NCBI RefSeq assembly: GCF_000297115.1
Contig: NZ_CAKP01000065.1
Location: 25,470-89,469 of the forward strand
Reading direction: 5' to 3'
Length of the DNA: 64,000 bases
DNA from: Caloramator australicus RC3
Lineage (GTDB): Bacteria > Bacillota > Clostridia > Clostridiales > Caloramatoraceae
Part shown: in pieces, positions 52,756 through 60,852 of the stretch
Position numbering within the stretch: position 1 is the stretch's first letter
How the letters are laid out: each line of letters begins with the position of its first letter
Translations under genes and position numbers: made by a program
The notes under the pieces: model-generated
Told to the model about the DNA's origin: nothing
What the model saw: only the letters and a program-made list of their open reading frames with translations
Database searches by the model: none

Positions 52756-54564
52756 TTGAAACTTGAAAACGTTAAAAGGGCAATAGAATATAGACAGCTT
52801 ATTGATATCCTAATGGGGAATGGGCATGCAGATATAGTCTTACATAGAGGAAAGGTTATTAATGTAGTTTCAGGGGAAATTTACGAAGCTGATGTTGCAA
52901 TAAAGGGAAAATATATTTTAATGGTTGGGGACGCTGATAAGCTAATAGGAGATAATACTTTAGTGATTGATGTTAAGGGGAAATACATATCGCCTGGCTT
53001 TATTGACTCCCACATGCACTTTGAGAGCAGCATGCTAACAATAACGGAATTTTCAAGACTTTCAATTCCATCTGGAACAACAACCTTAGTAGCAGATCCC
53101 CACGAAATAGGAAATGCATTAGGCCCTATAGGCATTAAGGCTATGGCAGATGAAATATCTAACGTTCCAAATCATGTCCATCTTGTTATTCCATCTTTAA
53201 CTCCTGATTGTCCTAAACTTGAAACTGCAGGATACGACATAACATCAAAGGACATGGAGGACCTTTTAAACTATAAAAACATAATTGGAATAGGAGAACT
53301 TCAGGGATTTAGCAATGCAAAACATGTTTATAGAAATACACCGGAGATTATTGATGACCTTTTAGCTTCAACTACATATGCCAAATCAATAGGCAAGATC
53401 GTAGATGGAAATGCGCCAGAGCTTTTTGGCTCTGAACTTGCTGCCCACATAATAGCAACAGGAACAAGATGTTCCTGCCATGAAACAACAACAAAGGAAG
53501 AGTGCATTGAAAAGCTAAGACAGGGTGTATATGTATTTATGAGGGAAGGCTCAACCCAAAAGAACATGGCAGAATGTATAAGGGCATATACCGAGGAAAA
53601 TTTAGATACAAGAAGACTAATCCTTGCAACTGATGATATGGTTGCAGCAGATTTAGAAACTCTAGGCCATATGAATGAAATTATAAGAAGAACTATTAAA
53701 GAGGGCGTTGAACCTGTTAAAGCTATTCAGATGGCAACTATTAATCCTTCAGAATATTTTGGTTTTAAAGATAGAGGTGCACTTTTACCAGGATATCTTG
53801 CTGATATTGCGATTATTGACGATTTAGAAAGCATGAGGGTTGAGGCGGTATTTATAGAAGGAAAGCTTGTTGCTGTTAAGGGAAGACTAATTATTGATCT
53901 TCCAAAATATACATATCCAGATGAAGTAAAAAGATCAGTTAAATGTTCAAAGGTGACCGAAGAAGATATTGCAATAAAGAGCAATAAATCTTACGAAAAG
54001 GTAAGATGCATTGGCCTTATTCCAGATCAAAATTTAACAGATACCTTTGAAGAAGAATTAAGGGTAAACGGAGGCATAGTTTTACCGGATACATCAAAAG
54101 ATGCATTAGAAATAGTTTGCATTGAAAGATACGGAAGAACTAATGGGATAGGTAAGGCCTTTGTTAAAGGCTTTGGACTAAAAGAGGGTGCCTTTGCAGA
54201 GAGCGTCTCCCATGATGCCCACAATATTATCGCCGTTGGCTGCAATATTAAAGATATAGTAATTGCAGTAAATAGAGTAATTGAAATGGGGGGTGGTATT
54301 GCAATATCAAGTAGAGGAAAAATTTTAGAAGAGCTAAGACTTCCAGTTGGTGGGCTAATCACAGACGAACTTGACGGACATGAGGTGGCAGTTAAGATTA
54401 AAAAATTAGAAGACATCACAAGAAACGTCTTAGGATGCAAAGTTCATGCACCATTTATGCATCTTTCATTCTTGGCTTTAACCACAAGTCCAAAATGGAA
54501 GATTACCGATAAAGGTCTTATCGACGTAAATAATTTTAAAATTTTAAGTCCAATAATTGAATAG
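52756..54564 (+). CDS. Divergent adenine-deaminase-like amidohydrolase in the BMC operon
   Basis: A 602-residue member of the Ade/AdeC family. Metal-binding segments are kept: GFIDSHMHFESS (near 78-89), VADPHEIGN (near 112-120), a cysteine/histidine region RCSCHETTTKEE, and TDDMVAADL in place of the usual TDDRHPED. Pocket segments differ from the true adenine deaminase at 60853: IPSLTPDCPKLETAG replaces FPSCVPATQFETSG and DGNAPEL replaces DGHGPSI. It directly follows the BMC-P gene. A different aminated heterocycle, such as 4-aminoimidazole, is the likely substrate (inference). TTG start after AAGGAGGTGG. Confidence 0.85.
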   Translation: MKLENVKRAIEYRQLIDILMGNGHADIVLHRGKVINVVSGEIYEADVAIKGKYILMVGDADKLIGDNTLVIDVKGKYISPGFIDSHMHFESSMLTITEFSRLSIPSGTTTLVADPHEIGNALGPIGIKAMADEISNVPNHVHLVIPSLTPDCPKLETAGYDITSKDMEDLLNYKNIIGIGELQGFSNAKHVYRNTPEIIDDLLASTTYAKSIGKIVDGNAPELFGSELAAHIIATGTRCSCHETTTKEECIEKLRQGVYVFMREGSTQKNMAECIRAYTEENLDTRRLILATDDMVAADLETLGHMNEIIRRTIKEGVEPVKAIQMATINPSEYFGFKDRGALLPGYLADIAIIDDLESMRVEAVFIEGKLVAVKGRLIIDLPKYTYPDEVKRSVKCSKVTEEDIAIKSNKSYEKVRCIGLIPDQNLTDTFEEELRVNGGIVLPDTSKDALEIVCIERYGRTNGIGKAFVKGFGLKEGAFAESVSHDAHNIIAVGCNIKDIVIAVNRVIEMGGGIAISSRGKILEELRLPVGGLITDELDGHEVAVKIKKLEDITRNVLGCKVHAPFMHLSFLALTTSPKWKITDKGLIDVNNFKILSPIIE

Positions 54565-54575
54565 GGGGGGTTTTT

Positions 54576-55913
54576 GTGTCAACCAAGCCTGAAACAGTAA
54601 AAAATAATTCGGCATTTTCAGCTTGGGCAGAAAGGATATTTAAGCTAAAGGAACATAAGACCGATGTTAGAACAGAAATCATCGCAGGATTTACTACATT
54701 TATGACAATGGCTTACATCTTAATAGTTAACCCACAGATACTTAGCAATACAGGAATGGATAAGGGGGCTTTATTTACAGCAACAGCTCTTTCAGCTGCA
54801 GTTGCAACTTTAGTTATGGCCTTCCATGCAAACTATCCTTTTGCACTTGCACCAGGAATGGGACTTAATGCCTTTTTTGCGTTTACAGTAGTTCTTGGAA
54901 TGAAATATTCATGGGAGGTTGCCCTCGCAGCAATCCTCATAGAAGGTATTATATTTATAATACTTTCAGTAACACCTGTTCGTGAAGCAATAGTTAATGC
55001 TATACCACTTTCAATTAAGCATGCAGTTAGCGTTGGTATAGGACTTTTTATAGCCTTCATAGGTGCAAGAAGTGCGAGACTTGTTGTTAACTCAGAAGCA
55101 ACAGGAGTTACATTAGGAAACTTAAAGAGTCCAGAAGTTATTTTAACTATTATAGGTTTGATAATAACTGGGTATCTTCTTGCAAAGGGAGTTAAGGGAG
55201 CACTTTTAATTGGTATTTTGATTACAACAGTTTTAGGAATTCCTCTAAAGGTTACTCCAATGCCATCATCAATAATTAGTGCACCACCATCACTTTCACC
55301 AATATTATTTAAGTTTGACTTTAGTAAGGTCTTTGCTGGTGAATTCTTAGTTGTAATGTTTACATTCTTATTTGTTGATATGTTTGATACAGTTGGGACA
55401 TTAGTTGGGGTTGCATCAAAGGCTGACATGCTCGATAAAGATGGAAAACTTCCAAGAGCAAAACAAGCTCTTTTAGCAGATGCGATAGGAACAACATTTG
55501 GTGCAATAGTTGGAACAAGCACAGTTACAACCTACGTTGAAAGTGCAGCAGGTGTTGCAGAAGGTGGAAGAACTGGTCTTACAGCATTAACAGTTGCAGT
55601 TTTATTACTTTTATCATTATTGTTTGCACCAATACTTACAATAGTTCCAGCTGCAGCTACAGCACCAGCTTTAATAATCATCGGTTTATTCATGTTATCA
55701 CCTATATTTAAGATCAACTTTGAAGATTATACAGAGGCAATTCCAGCCTTCTTGACAATAATAATGATGCCATTTACTTACAGCATCGCAGAAGGCTTAG
55801 TATTTGGTATAGTATCATACGTTGTATTAAAGCTCATATCAGGAAAGACAAAGGATATTTCCGTTACGATGTATATATTGGCTATCCTATTCATATTAAA
55901 GAGTATTCTATAA
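54576..55913 (+). CDS. AzgA/PbuG-type purine permease
   Basis: A 445-residue NCS2-like permease of the AzgA branch for hypoxanthine, guanine and adenine. Visible: RTEIIAGFTTFMTMAYILIVNPQIL near residues 32-56, YPFALAPGMGLNAFFAF near 88-104, FLFVDMFDTVGTLVGVA near 265-281, and GTSTVTTYVESAAGVAEGGRTG near 310-331. GTG start after the AGGGGGGG site, 11 bases behind the deaminase-like gene. With the NCS2 xanthine-type permease disrupted, this is the only intact purine importer in the window. Confidence 0.93.
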   Translation: MSTKPETVKNNSAFSAWAERIFKLKEHKTDVRTEIIAGFTTFMTMAYILIVNPQILSNTGMDKGALFTATALSAAVATLVMAFHANYPFALAPGMGLNAFFAFTVVLGMKYSWEVALAAILIEGIIFIILSVTPVREAIVNAIPLSIKHAVSVGIGLFIAFIGARSARLVVNSEATGVTLGNLKSPEVILTIIGLIITGYLLAKGVKGALLIGILITTVLGIPLKVTPMPSSIISAPPSLSPILFKFDFSKVFAGEFLVVMFTFLFVDMFDTVGTLVGVASKADMLDKDGKLPRAKQALLADAIGTTFGAIVGTSTVTTYVESAAGVAEGGRTGLTALTVAVLLLLSLLFAPILTIVPAAATAPALIIIGLFMLSPIFKINFEDYTEAIPAFLTIIMMPFTYSIAEGLVFGIVSYVVLKLISGKTKDISVTMYILAILFILKSIL

Positions 55914-55915
55914 TC

Positions 55916-55940
55916 AGGATGAGGCCTCGGCCTCATCCTT
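55916..55940 (+). terminator. Hairpin after the purine permease
   Basis: Stem AGGATGAGGCC / GGCCTCATCCT with a 2-base centre and only a weak TTAATCT tail. It may cause partial termination between the BMC operon and the purine-oxidation operon. Confidence 0.65.
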
Positions 55941-55960
55941 AATCTAATGGGGGGATAAAG

Positions 55961-57283
55961 ATGCAAAGAATTTTAATAAAAAATGGATTAATAGTTACAA
56001 TGAATAAAGATAGAGAAATATTAAAGGCTGATATTTTAATTGAAGACAATAAAATTAAGGAAATAAAAGAAAATATAATCGTTGAAGCTGATGAAGTTAT
56101 AGATGCAGAAGGCAAAGTGGTTTTGCCTGGATTCATTCAAACCCACATTCATCTTACCCAAACCCTATTTAGAGGTCAGGCCGATGATCTTGAACTTCTA
56201 GATTGGTTAAAGAAAAAGATATGGCCCCTTGAAGGAGGGCATACAGAGGAGTCCAATTATATATCTGCAAAGCTTGGAATTGCGGAACTTATAAAGTGCG
56301 GAACAACTTCCATTATAGATATGGAAACAGTTCACCATACCGACAGTGCCTTTGAAGCGATATATGAAACAGGATTTAGAGCAGTTGCAGGCAAGTGCAT
56401 GATGGACTATGGAAGTGAAGTTCCAAAGACGTTGATGGAAAATGCAGAAGACTCTATAAAAGAGAGCTTAAGACTTCTAAAAAAATGGCACGGAAAGGCT
56501 GGAAGGATACAATATGCCTTTAATCCAAGATTTGCAGTTTCTTGCACAGAAGATCTTTTATTAAAGGTTAGGGATCTTGCAAAGGAATACGATGTTTTAG
56601 TGCATACTCATGCATCTGAGAACAGAGGGGAAATTGAATTTGTTGAAATGGATAGGGGAATGAGAAATATACTTTACCTTCATAAGTTAGGACTTACTGG
56701 TGAAAAGGTTGTTCTTGCCCACTGTATATGGCTTGATGATGAGGAGATGAAAATACTTGCAGATACAGGGACTAAGATAGCCCACTGCCCAAGCTCAAAT
56801 TTAAAGCTTGCTTCAGGTATAGCAAAGATTCCTGAACTTTTGGATATGGGAGCTAATGTATCGATAGGAGCAGATGGTGCACCCTGCAATAATAACCTTG
56901 ACATATTCATAGAGATGAGAACAGCAGCTCTAATTCAAAAGGCAAGACTTTTAAGCCCAACGGTTATGCCTGCGATGAAGGTGCTAGAGATGGCCACAAT
57001 AAATGGTGCAAAGGCTATGTGCATGGAGGATAAGTTAGGAAGCATTGAAGAGGGCAAACTTGCTGATATTATTATATTAAATCTTAATAAGCTTCACAAC
57101 ATGCCAACGGAGGAAGTTGATATAATATCACAAATAGTTTATTCAGCAAAGGCTGAGGATGTTGATACAACAATTGTGGATGGGAAGATTTTAATGAAGG
57201 ATAGAAAACTTCTTACAATAGATGAAAATTCCCTCAAGGAGGATGTAAATAGAATAATCAAAAAACAGGTTAGCCTAATTTAG
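55961..57283 (+). CDS. Aminopurine deaminase-like amidohydrolase (guanine or 5'-deoxyadenosine deaminase type)
   Basis: A 440-residue amidohydrolase of the SsnA/TrzA/MtaD group. Metal ligands: GFIQTHIHLTQTLFRG (near 60-75), VHTHASEN (near 206-213), VLAHCIWLDDEE (near 244), and GADGAPCNNN (near 305-314). The closest annotated relatives I recall include guanine deaminases and 5'-deoxyadenosine/methylthioadenosine deaminases. Its place in front of the xanthine dehydrogenase genes favours guanine to xanthine conversion, but this is not certain. Confidence 0.82.
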   Translation: MQRILIKNGLIVTMNKDREILKADILIEDNKIKEIKENIIVEADEVIDAEGKVVLPGFIQTHIHLTQTLFRGQADDLELLDWLKKKIWPLEGGHTEESNYISAKLGIAELIKCGTTSIIDMETVHHTDSAFEAIYETGFRAVAGKCMMDYGSEVPKTLMENAEDSIKESLRLLKKWHGKAGRIQYAFNPRFAVSCTEDLLLKVRDLAKEYDVLVHTHASENRGEIEFVEMDRGMRNILYLHKLGLTGEKVVLAHCIWLDDEEMKILADTGTKIAHCPSSNLKLASGIAKIPELLDMGANVSIGADGAPCNNNLDIFIEMRTAALIQKARLLSPTVMPAMKVLEMATINGAKAMCMEDKLGSIEEGKLADIIILNLNKLHNMPTEEVDIISQIVYSAKAEDVDTTIVDGKILMKDRKLLTIDENSLKEDVNRIIKKQVSLI

Positions 57284-57295
57284 GGGGATAACATT

Positions 57296-58174
57296 ATGGA
57301 AGCTATAAAACCTAAAAACCTAGAAGAGGTATTGGAGTATAAAAGCAAATATAAGGGTGATGCAAAGATAATTGCCGGGGGGACGGATCTTATTATCAAA
57401 ATTAGAAAAGGTGAGGAAAATCCAAAGGCCCTTATAGATATAAGCTCCCTTAATGAGCTAAAAGGAATTAGAGAGACTTTAGAATACATTGAAATAGGTC
57501 CAGCAACCACCTTTACTGAAATTTGTGAATGTATCCTGTTAAACAAAAACCTTAAGGGACTTAAGGATGCTGCAAGAAGCGTTGGTTCACCTCAAATTAG
57601 GAATAGAGGAACTGTAGGTGGAAATATATGCAATGCCTCTCCAGCTGCAGACACTGTTCCACCACTTCTTGCTCTTGACAGCATTCTTGTGATAGAAGGA
57701 AAAGGCAAAAAAAGAGAAATTTATCTTAAGGATTTTTTTAAAGATAAGGGAAGAGGAGAACTTGAAGGTGACGAGATATTAACTAAAATTAAATTTAAAA
57801 ATCCTTTAAAAAATCAAGGCCTTGGTTTTTATAAATTAGGCCTTAGAAAAGCCCTTGCAATTTCAAGGTTGAGTTTTGCTGTATTTTTAGAAATCGATGA
57901 GATGAATAGAATAGAAATTGTTAGAATTGCCAGCGGTGCAATAGGAAAATTCCCTATGAGGGAATTAGAAGTTGAAGAGTATCTTACTGGAAGAATCATA
58001 AATGAAAATACAATAGAAGAGGCTGAGACTCTTCTAGAAAGAGTTATATTCGAAAGATTAAAGGGAAGACAAACGGCAAAGTTTAAGAGTATTGCAGCAA
58101 AGGGAGTCTTTAAAAAGGCCCTTTTAAATGCCCTTTATCTTTGCAAAGGGGTGAATGATTTTGAAAAAAATTGA
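57296..58174 (+). CDS. xdhB: Xanthine dehydrogenase-type FAD-binding subunit
   Basis: A 292-residue FAD subunit of a molybdenum hydroxylase. FAD loops: KIIAGGTDLI near residues 25-34 and VGSPQIRNRGTVGGNICNASPAADTVPPLLAL near 97-128. It passes electrons from the Fe-S subunit to NAD+ or another acceptor. The next gene overlaps it slightly. It begins 13 bases after the deaminase gene. Confidence 0.92.
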   Translation: MEAIKPKNLEEVLEYKSKYKGDAKIIAGGTDLIIKIRKGEENPKALIDISSLNELKGIRETLEYIEIGPATTFTEICECILLNKNLKGLKDAARSVGSPQIRNRGTVGGNICNASPAADTVPPLLALDSILVIEGKGKKREIYLKDFFKDKGRGELEGDEILTKIKFKNPLKNQGLGFYKLGLRKALAISRLSFAVFLEIDEMNRIEIVRIASGAIGKFPMRELEVEEYLTGRIINENTIEEAETLLERVIFERLKGRQTAKFKSIAAKGVFKKALLNALYLCKGVNDFEKN

Positions 58175-58631
58175 AGTTAACATAAATGGAAGGGATTACT
58201 GCCTTGATGTGGAGGAAAATTTAAGGCTTATTGACCTTTTAAGGGACAAACTTAAGTTAACAGGAACTAAGGAAGGCTGCGGAGAAGGAGAATGCGGCGC
58301 CTGCACAGTTATAATGGGTGGGAAGATCGTAAATTCATGTCTTGTTCTTGCCTTCCAAGCTGACAAAAGCAGGATAATTACAATCGAAGGAATAGAGGAA
58401 GATGATGTAATTAAAAATTCCTTTATAGAGGAAGGTGCAGTTCAATGTGGATTTTGCACCCCAGGAATGGTGCTTGCAGCAAAGAGCCTTCTTGACAAAA
58501 ATTTAAATCCTACGGAAGAAGAAATAAGGGAGGCTATCTCAGGAAACCTTTGTAGATGCACAGGCTACAATAAAATAGTAAGTGCAGTAAAAAAAGCAGC
58601 CAAGCTTAAAAGGGGTGGGGATGGTGAATGA
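58161..58631 (+). CDS. xdhC: Xanthine dehydrogenase-type [2Fe-2S] subunit
   Basis: A 156-residue iron-sulphur subunit with two [2Fe-2S] domains: the plant-ferredoxin-like CGEGECGACTVIMGG with a later Cys, and the helical domain CGFCTPGM...GNLCRCTGY. All eight cysteines are present. TTG 58161 is preferred since AAAGGGGTGA is 8 bases upstream, although an ATG 6 bases earlier is also possible. Overlaps both neighbours. Confidence 0.93.
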   Translation: MKKIEVNINGRDYCLDVEENLRLIDLLRDKLKLTGTKEGCGEGECGACTVIMGGKIVNSCLVLAFQADKSRIITIEGIEEDDVIKNSFIEEGAVQCGFCTPGMVLAAKSLLDKNLNPTEEEIREAISGNLCRCTGYNKIVSAVKKAAKLKRGGDGE

Positions 58632-59862
58632 ACTAAAAATAGTAGGAAAGAGCATTAATAAGATTGATGCAAAGGATAAAGTCGATGGCAGCGCAATATA
58701 TCCACAGGATATTTATTTAGAAAACATGGCCTTTGGAGTTACAATAAGATCCACAAGACCCCATGCTTTTATAAAGGTGGATACAAAAGAGGCGGGAAAA
58801 ATCGACGGGGTTTTAAAGGTATTTACGTATAAAGATGTCCCAGGGAAAAACCATCATGGTGTAGTTTTAAAGGACCATGAAGTATTTGCTAGTAAAAAGG
58901 TAAGAAGAATAGGAGATCCAATAGCCTTCATAGTTGCAGAAACAAAGGAAATAGCCGAATATGCAAAAAACTTTATAAAAGTTGAATACGAAGATATTCC
59001 CGCTGTTTTTGATCCTGAAGAGGCAATGAAGGAAGATAGCCCAAAGGTTCACGATAGGGATAATGTGTTTTATCATTTTAAAATAAGGCGTGGCGATGTA
59101 GAAAAGGCCTTTAAGGAATGTCACGTTATAGTTGAAAACGTATACAAAGTTCCAATGGTGGACCATGCCTTTTTACAGCCTGAGGCTGGGGTTGCATTTT
59201 TAGACGAGGATGGTAGAGTAGTAGTTATTGCATCAACGCAATATCCCCACTTTGATCAGGAGGAAATTGCAGAAAGCTTAGGCGTTAATAAAGAAATGGT
59301 AAGAGTTTTAACGCCAGCGGTTGGCGGTGCCTTTGGAGGAAGGGAGGATATAACTGTTCAAATTCATCTAGCTATTGCAGCTTTAACTTTAAAAAGACCA
59401 GTTAAAACAGTTTACTCAAGGGAAGAATCCTTCCTTGCCCATTCAAAAAGGCATGCAATGAAAATGTATTATAAAACAGGTGCACTAAAGGATGGGACAC
59501 TTTTGGCTCTAGAGGCTAAAATAATAGGGGATTCTGGCGCCTATGCTTCATGGGCTATGAATGTTTTAAGAAAGTCAGCGGTTCATGCAACGGGGCCATA
59601 TTATATTCCAAATGTAAAAGTAGACAGCTTTGCAGTTTACACAAATAATCCCTTTACAGGTGCCATGAGGGGATTCGGTGCAACACAGGTTCCTATAGCC
59701 TATGAACAGCAGATGGATATTTTAGCAGAGAAACTAGGCTTGACACCCATTGAAATAAGGCTTAAAAATTGCTTTAGAGAAGGCTCTGAAACTGCGACAG
59801 GTCAAGTTCTTGAGGGATTTGTCCCTCTTGAAAGATGCATTGAAGAATTAAAGTCCTTTTAG
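58621..59862 (+). CDS. Molybdenum hydroxylase large subunit, N-terminal half
   Basis: A 413-residue protein covering the first half of the XdhA-type molybdopterin subunit: KDKVDGSAIYPQDIYLENM near residues 18-36, AVGGAFGGREDITVQIH near 235-251, and AMRGFGATQVPIAYEQQMD near 345-363. The second half is a separate gene 12 bases downstream with its own ribosome site. This L/M split is known in nicotinate dehydrogenase of Eubacterium barkeri (from memory) and is therefore probably natural. The start could also be GTG 58624. Confidence 0.9.
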   Translation: MVNELKIVGKSINKIDAKDKVDGSAIYPQDIYLENMAFGVTIRSTRPHAFIKVDTKEAGKIDGVLKVFTYKDVPGKNHHGVVLKDHEVFASKKVRRIGDPIAFIVAETKEIAEYAKNFIKVEYEDIPAVFDPEEAMKEDSPKVHDRDNVFYHFKIRRGDVEKAFKECHVIVENVYKVPMVDHAFLQPEAGVAFLDEDGRVVVIASTQYPHFDQEEIAESLGVNKEMVRVLTPAVGGAFGGREDITVQIHLAIAALTLKRPVKTVYSREESFLAHSKRHAMKMYYKTGALKDGTLLALEAKIIGDSGAYASWAMNVLRKSAVHATGPYYIPNVKVDSFAVYTNNPFTGAMRGFGATQVPIAYEQQMDILAEKLGLTPIEIRLKNCFREGSETATGQVLEGFVPLERCIEELKSF

Positions 59863-59873
59863 GTGGTGATATC

Positions 59874-60848
59874 TTGAAAAAAAGAGGAAAGGGCATTGCG
59901 TGCATATTTTACGGAACAGGCTATGGCAATGGATTCCCTGATGTATCAAGGGCTTATGCAAGGCTATTAGAGGATGGAAGGGTTGAAATATCCGTTGGTG
60001 CAACTGAGGTGGGTCAAGGTGCCAAAACTGTAATGGTTCAGATTGCTGCAGAAACGTTAGGACTTTTAGATAAAGATATAGTATTGATAAATGAAGACAC
60101 ATCCAAAACCCCAGATGCAGGAACTGCAGCTGCATCAAGACAAACCTATAATACTGGAAATGCAGTAAAGATTGCCTGCGAGAATTTAAAAGAAAAAATA
60201 TTAGAAGATGCTGCTAAGTTATTAGGAGTTAATACTAAAGTTGGTTTGTGCATGAAGGACGGATTAATTTATGTTAAATCATATCCTTCAAAAAAGGTAA
60301 GCCTTAAGGAAATTGCTGAGCTTAATAAAGATCTTCAGGCAGAAGGAGTATTTACAGCTCATACTACCCAGATGGATGAAAACGGACAGGGAGCTCCCTA
60401 TTGGCCGTATACCTTTGCATCCTGTGCCGTTGAGGTTGAAGTGGATACTGAAACAGGGGAGGTTTCGATATTAAGGGCAAAACATGTTTTAGATGTAGGC
60501 AGAGCGGTTAACCCATCCCTTGTAGAAGGTCAAATTGATGGAGGATTTGCAATGGGGGTTGGATATGCCCTTATGGAGGATATTGGCCTTAAAGATGGCA
60601 AAATGACTAATGGAAGCTTTGAAAAATATATTATTCCAACAGCCTTAGATATTCCTGAAATAGAAAAGGTTCTTATAGAATACCCTGAGGATACTGCACC
60701 CTATGGTGCAAAGGGAATTGGAGAACCTGTTATGATTCCTGTTGCACCAGCTATTTTAAATGCAATATATGATGCTATTGGAGTAAGATTTTATGAGATC
60801 CCCGTAACCCCTGAAAGGGTATTATTAGCACTTCAAAGTAAAGGGTGA
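59874..60848 (+). CDS. Molybdenum hydroxylase large subunit, C-terminal half
   Basis: A 324-residue protein covering the second half of an XdhA-type subunit: VSVGATEVGQGAKTVMVQ-like segment ISVGATEVGQGAKTVMVQIA near residues 39-58, AGTAAASRQTYNTGNAV near 82-98, VDGQIDGG-like LVEGQIDGGFAMGVGYAL near 216-233, and GAKGIGEPVMIPVAPAI near 282-298 with the catalytic glutamate of GIGEP. TTG start after GGTGGTGAT. It completes the active site with the preceding protein. The substrate is most likely hypoxanthine or another purine hydroxylated to xanthine. Confidence 0.9.
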   Translation: MKKRGKGIACIFYGTGYGNGFPDVSRAYARLLEDGRVEISVGATEVGQGAKTVMVQIAAETLGLLDKDIVLINEDTSKTPDAGTAAASRQTYNTGNAVKIACENLKEKILEDAAKLLGVNTKVGLCMKDGLIYVKSYPSKKVSLKEIAELNKDLQAEGVFTAHTTQMDENGQGAPYWPYTFASCAVEVEVDTETGEVSILRAKHVLDVGRAVNPSLVEGQIDGGFAMGVGYALMEDIGLKDGKMTNGSFEKYIIPTALDIPEIEKVLIEYPEDTAPYGAKGIGEPVMIPVAPAILNAIYDAIGVRFYEIPVTPERVLLALQSKG

Positions 60849-60852
60849 TTTG

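Noticed and set aside
54833..55522. Long open frame (229 codons) on the minus strand
   Set aside because: It is antisense to the well-supported AzgA-type permease, has no family resemblance and arises from the codon bias of the sense gene.
59850..59880. Frameshift mutation within the molybdenum subunit
   Set aside because: The second part has its own ribosome site and start, and a similar split is known in related hydroxylases, so a natural two-gene arrangement is more likely.
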